This document shows positions 1-10,611 of a stretch of DNA of 64,000 nucleotides, in pieces. Numbering within the stretch: position 1 is the stretch's first letter; every line of letters starts with the position of its first letter. Origin of the DNA: Rhexocercosporidium sp. MPI-PUGE-AT-0058. Lineage: Eukaryota > Ascomycota > Leotiomycetes > Helotiales. The position numbers and the translations under genes were made by a program. Under the pieces are notes generated by a model. It saw only the letters and a list, made by a program, of their open reading frames with translations. It was not told where the DNA came from and ran no database searches. Location of the stretch: assembly GCA_020746875.1 (NCBI GenBank), contig JAGTJL010000013.1:806001-870000 (forward strand). Reading direction: 5' to 3'.

Positions 1-55
1 ATGCCATTCCTCTACATATATGTAAGCACGTGATCTCAAACCCAACTGAATTTAC

Positions 56-452
56 CTGCCGTATTGACATCGCTGTGAGGTCCTCTGGGAACGCTGAGGC
101 AACTAAAATAATCTCTATGATGTCAGTATGTTTTCTTGTTATCAGAAAGTCTGGACGAAATACTCACTGACACATATTCGAACGTTCTCGTGTTCCACAT
201 AAAGAGGAAATGTAACATGTAAATCTTCCACCACTTCGTACGTTCCACAACCAGAGAGAATACATGCTCCCCATCCGATTCAAAAGCTTCATCTGAAAGG
301 AGCCCATGCAGTAACTCTTGATTGTCGTTGTCGCGGTCGTTGAAACTATTTCTGGCTCCTCGAGACGGGTGTGAGTCTTGTCGCTGTCTGGCTTGACCAT
401 CCAACGAAGCCGACATATCGGAGCTGGCCAGATTGCTCAATTGGAGTGACAT
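56..452 (-). CDS. Ferroportin-like (SLC40) iron exporter, 5' part
   Basis: Partial gene running off the left edge. Exon 1 is 452-164 and exon 2 is 102-56. The 61-nt intron between them joins GTG A to TT, so the protein reads FEYVSV then IASAFPEDLTAMSI. The donor at 55-54 opens an intron that may leave the window. The polar N-terminus of about 80 residues (DNDNQELL motif) is followed by WKIYMLHFLFMWNTRTFEY, which resembles the first helix of fungal ferroportin-type proteins (family pattern: HFLSTWNSR-FEF-A-L, then FP). Such proteins are multi-span metal exporters. Start ATG at 452 is preferred; another in-frame ATG lies at 416. The assignment rests on about 110 residues recalled from the family, so the family name is moderate and the gene itself fairly likely. 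Confidence 0.5.
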
Positions 453-2480
453 TCGGGTTATATAGGTGGCCAAAGTCGAGGCTATTAAAGGTTGTCTATC
501 GTGGCGTTTTTGGGAGAGGAAATTGTTCAACGGTTGTCTGTTACAAGAGGTAGCGAGGCGAGCCCGCACTTGTCCTGATTAGGAAGTATATTTACCTCAA
601 ATTCCCTCATCCTTGAAAATACGGAATAAGAAGGATGAACAGGGATCTGATGCAAGTCATTCAAGTGAAGCACGTTCGGTGAGACAGGGGAATTCCAGAG
701 TCTCCACCGTATGATGTTTGACTCGGTCCAGAACATTTGAACCCTCATCAGGGTCGATCCCTAAAATCTCTTTCACCTCGCGCAGTAATTTCCAGAGGGA
801 ATAGATTTTGGCTTAGTATGGTTGCATTATGTCTCAATCCCATCCTTTGTTTCCACGGTGTCCCCAAGCATCAATGATAGTCTATGATAGCGGCACAAAC
901 ACATGCGCGTTCAAGGCACTTGAACCACCAAGTGCCCTACCTGAGGAAACATGCATTTTTCTGTTCTCGAGGTTCGCCTGAGTGACAGACAGAGTGAGCT
1001 CGGTGTTCTAAGGTGCTGTAACACACTAGGGAGAGGTCTCAAATTCCTAGTGAGCTGAAGTCATGATTTCAGCTTGCTAACCTCAATGCCCAGGAAATTA
1101 GGCTTCAGGGTGGTTGGTAAGCATAACACCGATAGCAATGCAGCCAAAAGAATTGTTCTCCAAAAAAACGTAGAAATAAAAAGCTACCTTGAATTCCCTA
1201 GCAAGACCACCAGAAGACTTGAACGATACAATATTGCAATTACAGCGAATACCTCAAAGCGTGATAATGCTGTACAGAAACTTGAATCGAGACAGCACGT
1301 CAGAATTCTACCCAAGTTGATGAGCTGTATATCTAGAAGGTTGATGACGGACGTAAAACGGGACTTCGGATTCGGAATTGATCATCAATGCCTCGATTCG
1401 GCCACTGTTGGGATCTGAAGTTGAGACTGGATTCAGTGAGACTCAGTTGAGCGATCAGTCTCTATCAACACCCAGCCCCTCACCGACATATTATTTAGCC
1501 AGGAACTACCGCACAAGCTTGCCAAAATAGCGACATATAATAGATCCGCCTCTTCACTTCTTTCTCGTGCTGTCAAAGAAAAACGAACAGGTTAACATTT
1601 ACTAGGAGACGCGAAAAGAAACAGAGCCACTGAGCCAGTCCACTTGGCAGAATTCTCACATATTTGTTCACAAGCAGAAATATCTCCTTAGGCTGGCTAC
1701 TGTGATAATCGTCAGCTAGCGGGGCGGGCTTCCTTAGCTCGCATTTAAGACCGGAAGGATGCAAGAAGCCCACCGTAGGCGAGCTGACGATTATAAGCAG
1801 ATGCGAAACAGACTGGATGGGGAACAGAAAATGCAAAGAGTGTACGGCGAGATGCATTGAACTTGGCAAGACACTCTCCATAACTAACGAGGTTAGGGAG
1901 GTAAGATCTAGACTAGCAGATTCACATGCTCCAAAAGGGCAAATCAGAGGCACGTGGCGCGGTGGCTGGGGATCGGCAGGACGCTTGCACCTTTTGAGTG
2001 TTCAACGACAACTGTCGCTTTACGAGTACCTTTTCTTTGAGTTTCAACAATATGACATTAGTGCTATGGTTACCACTAGTAGCCGTGTGCTCTAGACCTG
2101 CGAGCCATCCTCTGGGGATTCTCCAGTGTTAAGTTAAGCTAGAAGCGGGAAAGTTTCCTCTTCTAATATTTGATCCACATTTCCTCTTTTTCACCGCTCG
2201 CGAAACCTTCCTCCTATCAGGTCTGGGTTTGTGTGAACGCCGCAAAGTGGATAGCTGAAGCACACAGGGAAAATTATTTCCTATGACTGGCATGAAATAC
2301 TCGATAGTTGAAGGCTTACCTTCCAATTTGGCCTTTGAAATCTCTTTCGGAATGTTTTTTTGAATCGTGTTTTGAGGATCTTGGAAGTACAAATACGAAG
2401 AAGTGAGGAGCTCCCTCCCTTGATTTTCATACACGTCTCCTGAATTTGAATTTCGTCCCACTATTCATTCTCCTTTCAAA
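453..2480. other. Intergenic region, 2 kb
   Basis: No open frame here carries a motif I recognise. The region separates the divergent ferroportin-like gene and sugar porter, so it should hold both promoters. The only notable structure is the fold-back at 1705-1794, listed separately. Confidence 0.6.
1705..1794. repeat. Imperfect inverted repeat (fold-back)
   Basis: The left arm, about 1705-1736, begins ATAATCGTCAGCT. The reverse complement of the right arm, about 1761-1794, begins with the same 13 bases and goes on in good agreement through a shared GGGCTTC block. The loop is about 25 nt. No coding function is seen. It could be a small fold-back or MITE-like relic, or a chance hairpin. Confidence 0.55.
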
Positions 2481-4177
2481 ATGAAGTCCATTTCTTGGTT
2501 CCATCCGCCTAAATATGTTCAAGCATCAATTCTCATCTCCGTCGGAGGTGCTCTATTTGGGTATGTGATTCCTTTTTGATCCTGCAGCATGAAGCTCAAA
2601 CCTCCTCAGACTCGATACAGGCACAATTGGGCCACTCACAACAATGGCTCAATTTGAAAAGACCTTCGGACATCTCTCGTCCACTGTTCATGGTCTTACG
2701 GTCTCAATGATTTTGATTCCGGCAGCAATCAGTTCGTTCTTCGGTGGTCATCTCGCTAATTCTGTTGGGAGACTTAAGGGGATCGCTATTGGCGCCGCGA
2801 TCTTTGGAGTCGGTGGAGGTATTGAAGCAGCGAGTATAAATTTGGGCATGCTGCTTGCTGGAAGAGCCATCAAAGGCATTGGTGAAGGGCTATTCTTGAG
2901 TACTTTGGTCGTGTAAGTATTTCTAATTTTCGTCAAACAGATTTCAAACTGCTCAACTGATACCTCGCGCAGCTACATCACCGAAATTTCACCCCCTCAA
3001 TCCAGAGGCACTCTCGCCTCTATCCCGCAATTTCTCACCACGGTCGGAGTTTGTGGTGGCTATTTCATCTGCTATGGCACAGTCAACATCCCCTCCTCAG
3101 CATCCTGGCGCATCCCCTTTGCTTTCCAAGCTGGCATCGCCTACGTCTTCATGATCAGCACGCTCCTCTGCCTTCCAGAGTCACCGCGCTGGCTCACAGC
3201 TCGAGGCCGACACGAAGAAGCCCTTATAATCTGGGACAAACTAGGAATCGAATCCACGGAGCGCGAGAAAATCGAGGAGCGGCAAGGCAATACTCTGCCA
3301 AGCCAAGTACAAATGAAAGACATCCTCGCAGTCTTCAGCAAAAGCGCAAGACGACAAACTGGTCTCGGTGTCTTCCTCATGGGTGCTCAACAGGCAAGTG
3401 GGATAGACGGAGTGCTGTACTACGCCCCCCTTCTCTTCGCCTCTGCTGGCCTGTCATCTTCCACAGCATCTTTCCTTGCATCAGGTATCTCAGCACTTCT
3501 CATCCTTCTTGTTACTATCCCGGCTTTCCTCTTAGCTGATCGATGGGGACGGTCGACATCCACAATTTTTGGCGGGCTCGTTCAGGCAGGATGTATGTTC
3601 ATCATGGGCGCACTGTACGCGAGTGGAAGCGTGCATTCAGATCGTGGGTTCGCGAGGTGGGTGGTAGTCGTGCTAATTTATGTGTTTGCTATGGTATTCA
3701 GCGGAACGTGGGGTGTATGTTTCAGGGTCTATGTCTCTGAGATTCAGAGTCCAGAGACAAGGGCAGGAGCAAGTAGTTTGGCGTTGAGTGCAAATTGGGT
3801 GAGTGTTATTTTTGGTACTCTCGCTACACGATATCAAGTATCTTGGCAGTGGATAATTTTGCTAACAGTCAAACTTCTAGGTTGTGAACTGGATAATAGC
3901 CTTCACTACGCCAATATTCCTCGCCAACTCCTCTTTCGGAGTCTATTTCCTCTTCGGCAGTGCAGCGCTACTCACAGTTATTGTGTGCATCTTCTGGATG
4001 CCTGAGACGCGAGGTAGGAGCTTGGAGGATATCGATGCAGAGTTCAGTGGGAGGTATAAGACCAGGGGAGAGGAAATTGAGAGAGGGAATGGGATCGTGC
4101 TTGTTGATATGCCAAGCGAGAGGGTGGCTTCGGAAAACAGGAGTGCGAGAGAGAAGGGGGAGTGGATGTCAGGGTGA
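2481..4177 (+). CDS. MFS sugar porter
   Basis: Four exons: 2481-2560, 2610-2912, 2973-3798 and 3881-4177 (501 aa). All three introns are GT-AG (49, 60 and 82 nt) and the phases close. Signatures of the sugar porter family (TCDB 2.A.1.1) are visible: GLDTGTIGPLTTM after helix 1 (about residues 27-39), PPQSRG after the second splice, PESPRWL (about residue 196) in the central loop and PETRGRSLEDID near residue 442. The length suits a 12-helix plasma-membrane hexose or polyol carrier with a hydrophilic C-terminal tail. Substrate cannot be read from sequence; members carry hexoses, pentoses, disaccharides or quinate. The gene looks intact and is followed by the hydrolase relic on the same strand. 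Confidence 0.9.
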
Positions 4178-4498
4178 AGAACGGTGAGAGGTCAATAGAT
4201 TAAAGTATCGACTAGCAGTACGGCGCACGTTTTGGAATGAAGTAGGGACCAACATCTGTCCCATGGTGGGCTTCGTTGTTGGTGCGAGCCTTGATTTCAG
4301 CGAATATCTTTCCGAAATCTTTTACTTGGCATTCACACTCATGTGCCTCCCAAAGCCATTTTGCCATAGTTAGGGAATGTAGACTTCGAGTTTGCAACTT
4401 GACTCGAAGGAAATAGTATAACGATAATTGGCATACCTAGCAAATACGAGGTAGTTTGAACCAGAGTATCACCTGGGACGAAAGTTCGGCTTTTGCTA
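4178..4498. other. Short intergenic stretch
   Basis: Lies between the sugar porter and the hydrolase relic. A 61-codon minus-strand frame (4212-4397) is open, but I cannot tie it to a family. The missing 5' part of the hydrolase is not recognisable here. Confidence 0.5.
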
Positions 4499-5253
4499 TA
4501 TATTGTGGACACTAGCCAATCTCTGCCCCTCCAAGCCATTGTTCATCGGCCTGCGGTCACAAGCTTACAACCCGACATCGACGCTCTCGATGCAACTGTA
4601 CTCGCTCAAGTTGAAGCTGGTAAGGACTTCATTGTTGTGGCCCATTCATGGAGTGGAATAATCCTTGGAGGCGCTCTTGAAGGTTTGAGCAAAGTTTTCC
4701 GCGAGGAGGGCAGCGAAGGAGGGGTTGTGAGATTGGCGTACATCGCTACGTTTGTGCCGATGGAGGGTATGAGTTTGGTCGAAGCTTTTGGTGGAGAGAT
4801 CCTAGAATTTTATGATGTCAAGGTAAGACTGCTATGTGTCTAAATTAATATTGTGAAATTGGCCTCCTAATTTGTTGCAATCGTGAACTTCTTCATTTCT
4901 CATATCAAGAACAGGAACCCTGGATTTCACCAATCACACCCATCTCGCTATTCTACCACGATTTGCCTACAGTAGAAGCAGAGTACTGGGCTGCCAAGTT
5001 GGTATCACATGCGTATGCAACAAAATTCTTGGGAACGAAGAGGTGTTCGTGACGAGAGATTCCTAGTAGTTATTTGGTATGTGAAGACGATAGGGCGATA
5101 CCGCCGGCGGTACAGGAGGCCATGACCGAAGCTTGTAAGAAGGAAGGGGCGAGGATGAAAGTAAGCAGGGTTATGAGCGGATATAGTCCGTTTTTGAGTA
5201 GGGTTGAGGAGACTGTGACGTGGCTCAGAGATGCTGCTGGGGAGGAAGTCTGA
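4499..5253 (+). pseudogene. Alpha/beta-hydrolase relic, 5'-truncated with a nonsense codon
   Basis: The first recognisable part (to 4822) has LQPDIDAL, then VVAHSWSG, which is the nucleophile-elbow region, then ATFVPMEGMS. A normal GT-AG intron (4823-4914) leads to EPWISPITP, SHAYATKF and, after an in-frame TGA at 5050-5052, REIPSSYLVCEDDRAIPPA and a C-terminus ending at 5253. The frame stays open on both sides of the TGA, so a single base change explains the stop; relatives have Trp-Arg-Glu-Ile-Pro there. The N-terminal strand and oxyanion loop expected upstream are absent and no good start codon is seen. The family is small fungal AB-hydrolases resembling plant methyl-ester esterases. Probably inactive: two independent lesions. 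Confidence 0.75.
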
Positions 5254-6660
5254 AAAGCAGCCACTGTGTCCGTTGCTTTCACGGAAGGGTAGTATGATAT
5301 CATGGGCCTTACATTGAGAAGAACCGGAACTCTCCCCTTACTTGTGTAGTGCGAGTATACCTTCGTACCTGCAGTTTGGCGACGCTTTTTCTTCCCCCTT
5401 CTGTCAAGCGATATTAACTTGTTAAGAATGAAGATTGAAACAACACGTCTTCTTACGAAAGTGCCAACCGGATAATTACCAATCAAAATATGATCTCGAG
5501 CGTATGGGGTGTTGTGATGTTCTACCCAAGACCTTTTAGATCTTCCCGTATCACTGGTCTTCTGCCGTCCCCGACGAACATGCAGCTTTCCTTTCAATCT
5601 ATCGATATCGAATCTCCCGAAGTGATTTATTAATGAAGCAAAATATAACTGGCGTTCGGATGCTTGTAGATATTCGCGACAGGTACCAAATATTGACTGG
5701 AACCTGTGTCACTACATAATTACGTGTTTGACAGCCCGTAAAGCCGAGGCCGCACTAACCATTTGTGAAAACGTTGCAGATTATGATGCTTTGGGGTTAT
5801 CAAATCAAACATTCGACAAGATCAAAATCTGGATATTTAAATTTATCTTTGATAATTCTCTTCAGAATGAATTTTGCAATCCGAAAAGTTCCCAATTCTC
5901 TCCCCAAATACGCTCATTAAAGACAGTCATCACTTCCCTCCATAATAATACACTCAGCATAGTACCAGCTACAATCTTTATTCTTGTTTTAGTACTGATC
6001 TTCCAGTGCTTTGCAGCAAGAGCAGACCAGTCCATGTCCCTAGTCCAGAATAATGTTGCCAAGGCAACAGCCTACTGCCCTGCGGACATTCCCCTCTCGT
6101 AAACATTATTAACTCCCAGCTCATATAACTTTATAAACACAACGAATTGCTAATAAGGTATTTGCCACTAGACTCTGCATCGATTCTAGCACAAATATAC
6201 ATAGAATTAACTTCAAAATCCTACTGGAACTACATGAGACGCCTAAAAGTGTGGATGGTATGAGTTTGAAAAGACGCTTATTAAACTTGCAGAGATAACT
6301 TACTCCCGGGACCGTCGCCAAGTATTCTTGGGGAGAGTGATGGAGTTAGAATTGCGAATCCTTGGAACATGATGGCATGGGCTATTGGCTTGGGTGTCGG
6401 CATCTTGGGGGTGCCGGGGTGACACTTGAGAGATTTTGATGCATAGGTTCGGACTCATGCTGGTGACGGCTGTCAACTCATGTAATACGATAATAAAAAT
6501 AGGCACATGGTAATTTCAAACGATATATCTAACACGGCTATCATTTTGGCTGTCTATCGTGGACTGCAGTTGCGCAGCTCCACGCTAAGCGAACCCCTTT
6601 ATCCTCGCTTCTAGTACGATATCGAGTGACAACGATTCAAGCTTGTACTCACCCACTCTC
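5254..6660. other. AT-rich intergenic region, 1.4 kb
   Basis: A 124-codon frame at 5728-6102 has biased composition and no recognisable domain, so it is not called. The region lies between the 3' ends of the hydrolase relic and the drug porter. Confidence 0.5.
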
Positions 6661-8294
6661 TCATTCCAGTCTCCCTATAGCTCTTATCCTTTTACCCCAC
6701 CTCCAAAGCACCCAAGGGGCCGGAAAAGCCAATCCGATATACACCAAAGCCAACATGCTGTTTCCCCAACCATATCCTAACTTCCCATACAAACTCGGTG
6801 CAAAAATCGGGAACGTAAAAGCGAAAGAATTAGACAAGATCCTACACGCAGCGTTTGAGCTGGCAGAATGCTGCGCGAACTCGTCGATAAGATACGAAAA
6901 CATCGCGCTGCTCGAGGACATCATGCCGCCACTCATCAACACGGCGCCGATGTCTACGACTATCCAGTGAAGGTGGTGCTCTATTGCCCAACCGTAGAGG
7001 AAGATTCCGAATGGCATGATGAGTATTCCGGGGACCATCATGGGGACGCGGTATTCTGGGCTGGTGGCGCCGTTGTTTTTAGCTTTGAGATGGGCCCAGA
7101 CGACGTCGATGCAAGGACCTGTGACCTGAGAGCCGATGGTGGAACCAAGAGCGATGGCAATGTAGTGTAGACTGCTTGTGGTTTTCGACAAACCATAATT
7201 ATCCTGCCACATTGTGGAGAATGTAGTGAGGGCAATGACGTAGATGGCGAAGCTGTATGAAGTGAGGAGACCTAAGATGAGAATGATTGGGCTTGTGAAG
7301 AAAAGTTTTACAGGTCGCATCATACTCGCTTTCAGCTTCTGGGAGAGTTTGGGGTGGCTGCGCTCGAACTTTGTGCGGTAGTCCCTGCCAGTTTCCCGTC
7401 GAAGCTGTTTTGATTTTCTAGCCAGGAGGACGGGACCATAGGGCTCGTGTGTGAGAATGGCGAAGATCGTGATGAGCATAGTGTCGAATATGGAGGCGGC
7501 CCAGAAGAGCCAGGGCCATCCTGCTGCTTGTGAAAGTCCCCCGCCGACCAGAGGCCCGATGGCAGCTCCAAGGTAAGGTGCGAATGTGACCAGTGCGTAT
7601 GATTTTCCTCTCTGGTCGGCTTTGAACATGTCTGCCATTGTAGGTCCCGATATCTGACGGTAATGTTTATCAGAGAAAGTCTGCCGAATGTCCAAGAGGA
7701 ACTGTTGACTCACTGAAATCGATACACTCCCACCAAAGCCGGAGAGAAGTCTACCAGCGACCATCATTCCACTCATCTTCCCAACTGGAGCCAATGCATT
7801 CCACGCAATATACCAGCAGTGACAAAAAATCCACAATTTCTTCCTCCCATAGAGTTCAGAGAGAGGTCCAATGATCATAGGGCCGAAGACAAAGGCCAGC
7901 AGGTAGATAGACATGGTCAACTGCGTCTCGGAGTCACCTATCCCTAGATCCCTGCTAATCTGGTTCAATGCTGGCGCCATCATGCTTGTTGAAGAGGTTG
8001 ACACGAGTCCACCGAGCGACATCAGTGCTGTCATGGTGTACTTGCGAGAGTTTGACCAGTTGTACGGACTATTCGGATCGTCATCCCCGTCCCAATTGAC
8101 CTTGGGGCTAGTTAGTACTGCATAATTAGGCCCATGGTAGTGGAAGTTACTTGTTCGTTTTCATCGCTACTGTTGACTACCGTACTGATCCCCTTTTCGG
8201 GATCTTTCCTGTTGTCCGTCTCCTTTGAGTCTTTTTGGGTTGGTTGTGACAATTCATTGCTGTCCAAGGGCCTTTTTTCGTTAAATGAAGCCAT
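6661..8294 (-). CDS. MFS multidrug-type (DHA1) transporter
   Basis: Exons 8294-8151, 8100-7714 and 7653-6661 give 507 aa. A polar acidic N-terminus (about 48 residues) is followed by PNSPYNWS, typical just before helix 1 of fungal DHA1 porters. Next come GPLSELYGRKKLW (loop 2-3 signature), SGPTMADMF, RGKSYAL and GAAIGPLVGG, the helix 5 motif of drug:proton antiporters. The second intron (7654-7713) is exactly 60 nt and has no stop, so an unspliced reading looks like one long frame. It is called an intron because removing it restores SVSIS-ISGPTMADMF and it has clean GTGAGT and CAG ends. Likely a plasma-membrane proton antiporter for toxic small molecules; substrate unknown. No metabolite genes adjoin it. 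Confidence 0.88.
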
Positions 8295-10611
8295 CTTCAG
8301 TCGGAATGCCGAGTAAGTGCAAAACAGACATGGTCTAGATTTTGTAGAGCAAGAAAGGAAGAAGTATTAAAGAAAAGTAAGGAGTTCAAGGAGACATGAC
8401 TTGCCCAATCCGAAAGACCCACTGGGAAGCTTGCACTGATTGCTCAACTATCGACTACACATCCAAATAAGAGTCAACCAACACTCCATAACTATCTCAC
8501 TGACCAATTATATTGCGACTCCTGAGTTGTATCCAACTCCGATATCCGTCCTTTCAGACGCCATATAAGCAGCTGTGGGGTGAAAAGGGCGAAGCACCCT
8601 GGTTCTATGATTCCTTTAGGTGATCTACTCAGGGAGCGAGATATCTTATCAGATCATCCACCCTGCAAGTCCAATGCTGCCCAATCGTTCAGCAATCTAG
8701 ATTCATGACATATTCGTGAGATGCGATGAAGTGCGAAATGACCCCAAATGAGGAACAGCTCGCAGCGGATCTTGATTACAAACTGTGTACCCAAAGTAAC
8801 GTCTGCACATTCAAATGCATCCAAAAAATATTGCCCGGTCAAACGATTAAATAACCTTGATGTGATTTTTGCCCTTTTAGACATCCTCTCGAACTCCGTA
8901 TCCGCTACAAGACTAGTCCGCATGAGGGAAACCAACCTCCAAATAGAAAGCCAATTACGGAAATAAAAACCAGAAATGGCATCGACAAAGCTCGTTCATG
9001 CAAGTAACGATATCTAAGTGTCAGGAGTTACCACCCGTCTGTATCAAAGAATGCATGAACTGCACCCCTTTTTGTCGTTCACGAAATTTGAGCTGAGGAG
9101 GCTGGATGGACATGAATCATGCCGAACGCCATTTCGGGATGCTCGCTACTAGAAAGCATCCGTTTCCCCATCACCCTTCACGGTGCAGAAGAGGCTGCGG
9201 GCCAGGCACGAGTTCCATAATTGTAAAAGATCTCGGTCCCTGATTCGGGATCGCAACGTGGCCAAAGAGTTCCGCCATTTAGGCTGGGCCTGTTCGCGGA
9301 ACGCTATGACCTCGGAAGACTCAGCGCTCAAACGAGCCTTGTCAATGATCTCTGCTTGGCTCTCCCATGCATTCCAGGCTCCTTTCCCCTCACCCTCTAG
9401 AGTATAGAACTCGGTGAAGAACGGCGTTGGTTGCCTCATCATAAGCCTAGCCCACCCAGGAAATCGAACTCTCACTCGGGGAGGGAGTCCCCGACGATCC
9501 GCGACGATGCTATCTCTGGACAGTAACTGGACTACAACATGGCTTCAAGGTTTGGCAGATGCTTTCAGATGGTTCTAGTTCCTGATTACCAAGGCCTTAT
9601 TGATGAATGTGGCGGCCGGCTAACGGTTTCGTTTATCGGCATCATGGGAAGGACCCTTACGGAGTGGACTGACTATCGAGTGCTCGTTGGCTATGATTGA
9701 GGGCTTGTGATTGCTTTCACTCGATTTCATATGTCCGTCCACGAGCAACAAATATCGAAACAGTGATCGATGCGGGGTTGCGAGACCAACGACGGGGGCC
9801 TAACTCTGTACCAAATGATCCCAAAACTTTGTTTTTACATCTGTCGCTCTCTTCGGTTACAAAACGAAAAGGAAAATGTCCTTTTCTATTGTTTTCAGTA
9901 CGCTCTGTCTCATATACTTCAGCTCGGGGCAGCTCGTATCGGGGTGGTGAGGCCAGTTACGACAGTGGGATTCTGGTTTGTGTATCTCTAATTCCCCATT
10001 GTTTTCTTTACCTTTTACAGTGGAATCAAGATTGATGGTTTAATCTTGGGCAAATCGGGACGAACACTTCTGACACAGCCTAACTCTCCTACTTAAGTCT
10101 GGACCGTCTGCGTGCGCTTGTCGATCTCCCCGAGATCTGTGAGCCTCCCGTGGGAGCGAGGATTGGCCGGCCAGTGAACAAGTATACGATGTGTTTTAGT
10201 GCAACTCGAGCAAGGAAATAGTTGGCCGGTTGTTTGCTAGATCAGCCACAGGAGCTGCACATCACCATTTTCGTCCTCCAAGGCTCCAGCCGTACAAAAC
10301 TAACAAACCTTCTTTTACCCCCCGACAAGAACTTCTCGTTTCCAATCAACCATCTAGCGTGAGTGCGTTGTTTTTGCACCTCCCAGGTCGATTATTGGTG
10401 TCTGTCCCTACCCACAGACATTCCCAAGACCGCCGCATCTGGACCCTTGTCTATTCAGCCCAAAATAATCGGAATGCATCGTCGACAATATTTAAACTTT
10501 CGACACAGAAAGTCGAACGTCTGTGCTGACTCGGGGTCTTATAGGTATTATTACCTTGCAGCAATCCCCTTACTCCACCGCGATGTCTCTGCCAAAAGTC
10601 GTCCCTTCAAG
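8295..10611. other. Gene-poor region, 2.3 kb
   Basis: No gene is confidently seen. The start region of the drug porter lies at the left end. The most coding-like stretch is the minus-strand frame at 9149-9475, listed separately. Confidence 0.5.
9149..9475 (-). other. Unassigned coding-like open frame
   Basis: An open frame of at least 108 codons, with no ATG at its 5' end, has more balanced composition than its AT-rich surroundings (segments such as TEFYTLEGEGKGAWNAW and AQPKWRNSLATLRSR). I do not recognise a family. It could be one exon or a relic of a lost gene, or chance. No flanking exons could be joined to it. Confidence 0.2.

Noticed and set aside
4212..4397. Minus-strand 61-codon frame ending ...GPYFIPKRAPYC.
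   Set aside because: Coding-like, but too short, with no recognisable family and no joinable exons; it overlaps the region where the hydrolase start was lost.
5728..6102. 124-codon plus frame with one hydrophobic segment.
   Set aside because: Biased composition in AT-rich DNA, no domain, no supporting splice sites.
2481..8294. A metabolite gene cluster, because two transporters and a hydrolase are adjacent.
   Set aside because: No synthase, oxidase set or regulator is present, and the hydrolase is broken.
9455..9500. Possible tRNA B-box on the minus strand (GAGTTCGATTTCC).
   Set aside because: The stretch resembles a T-arm loop, but the stem flanks do not pair and no matching acceptor, D or anticodon arms are found upstream.
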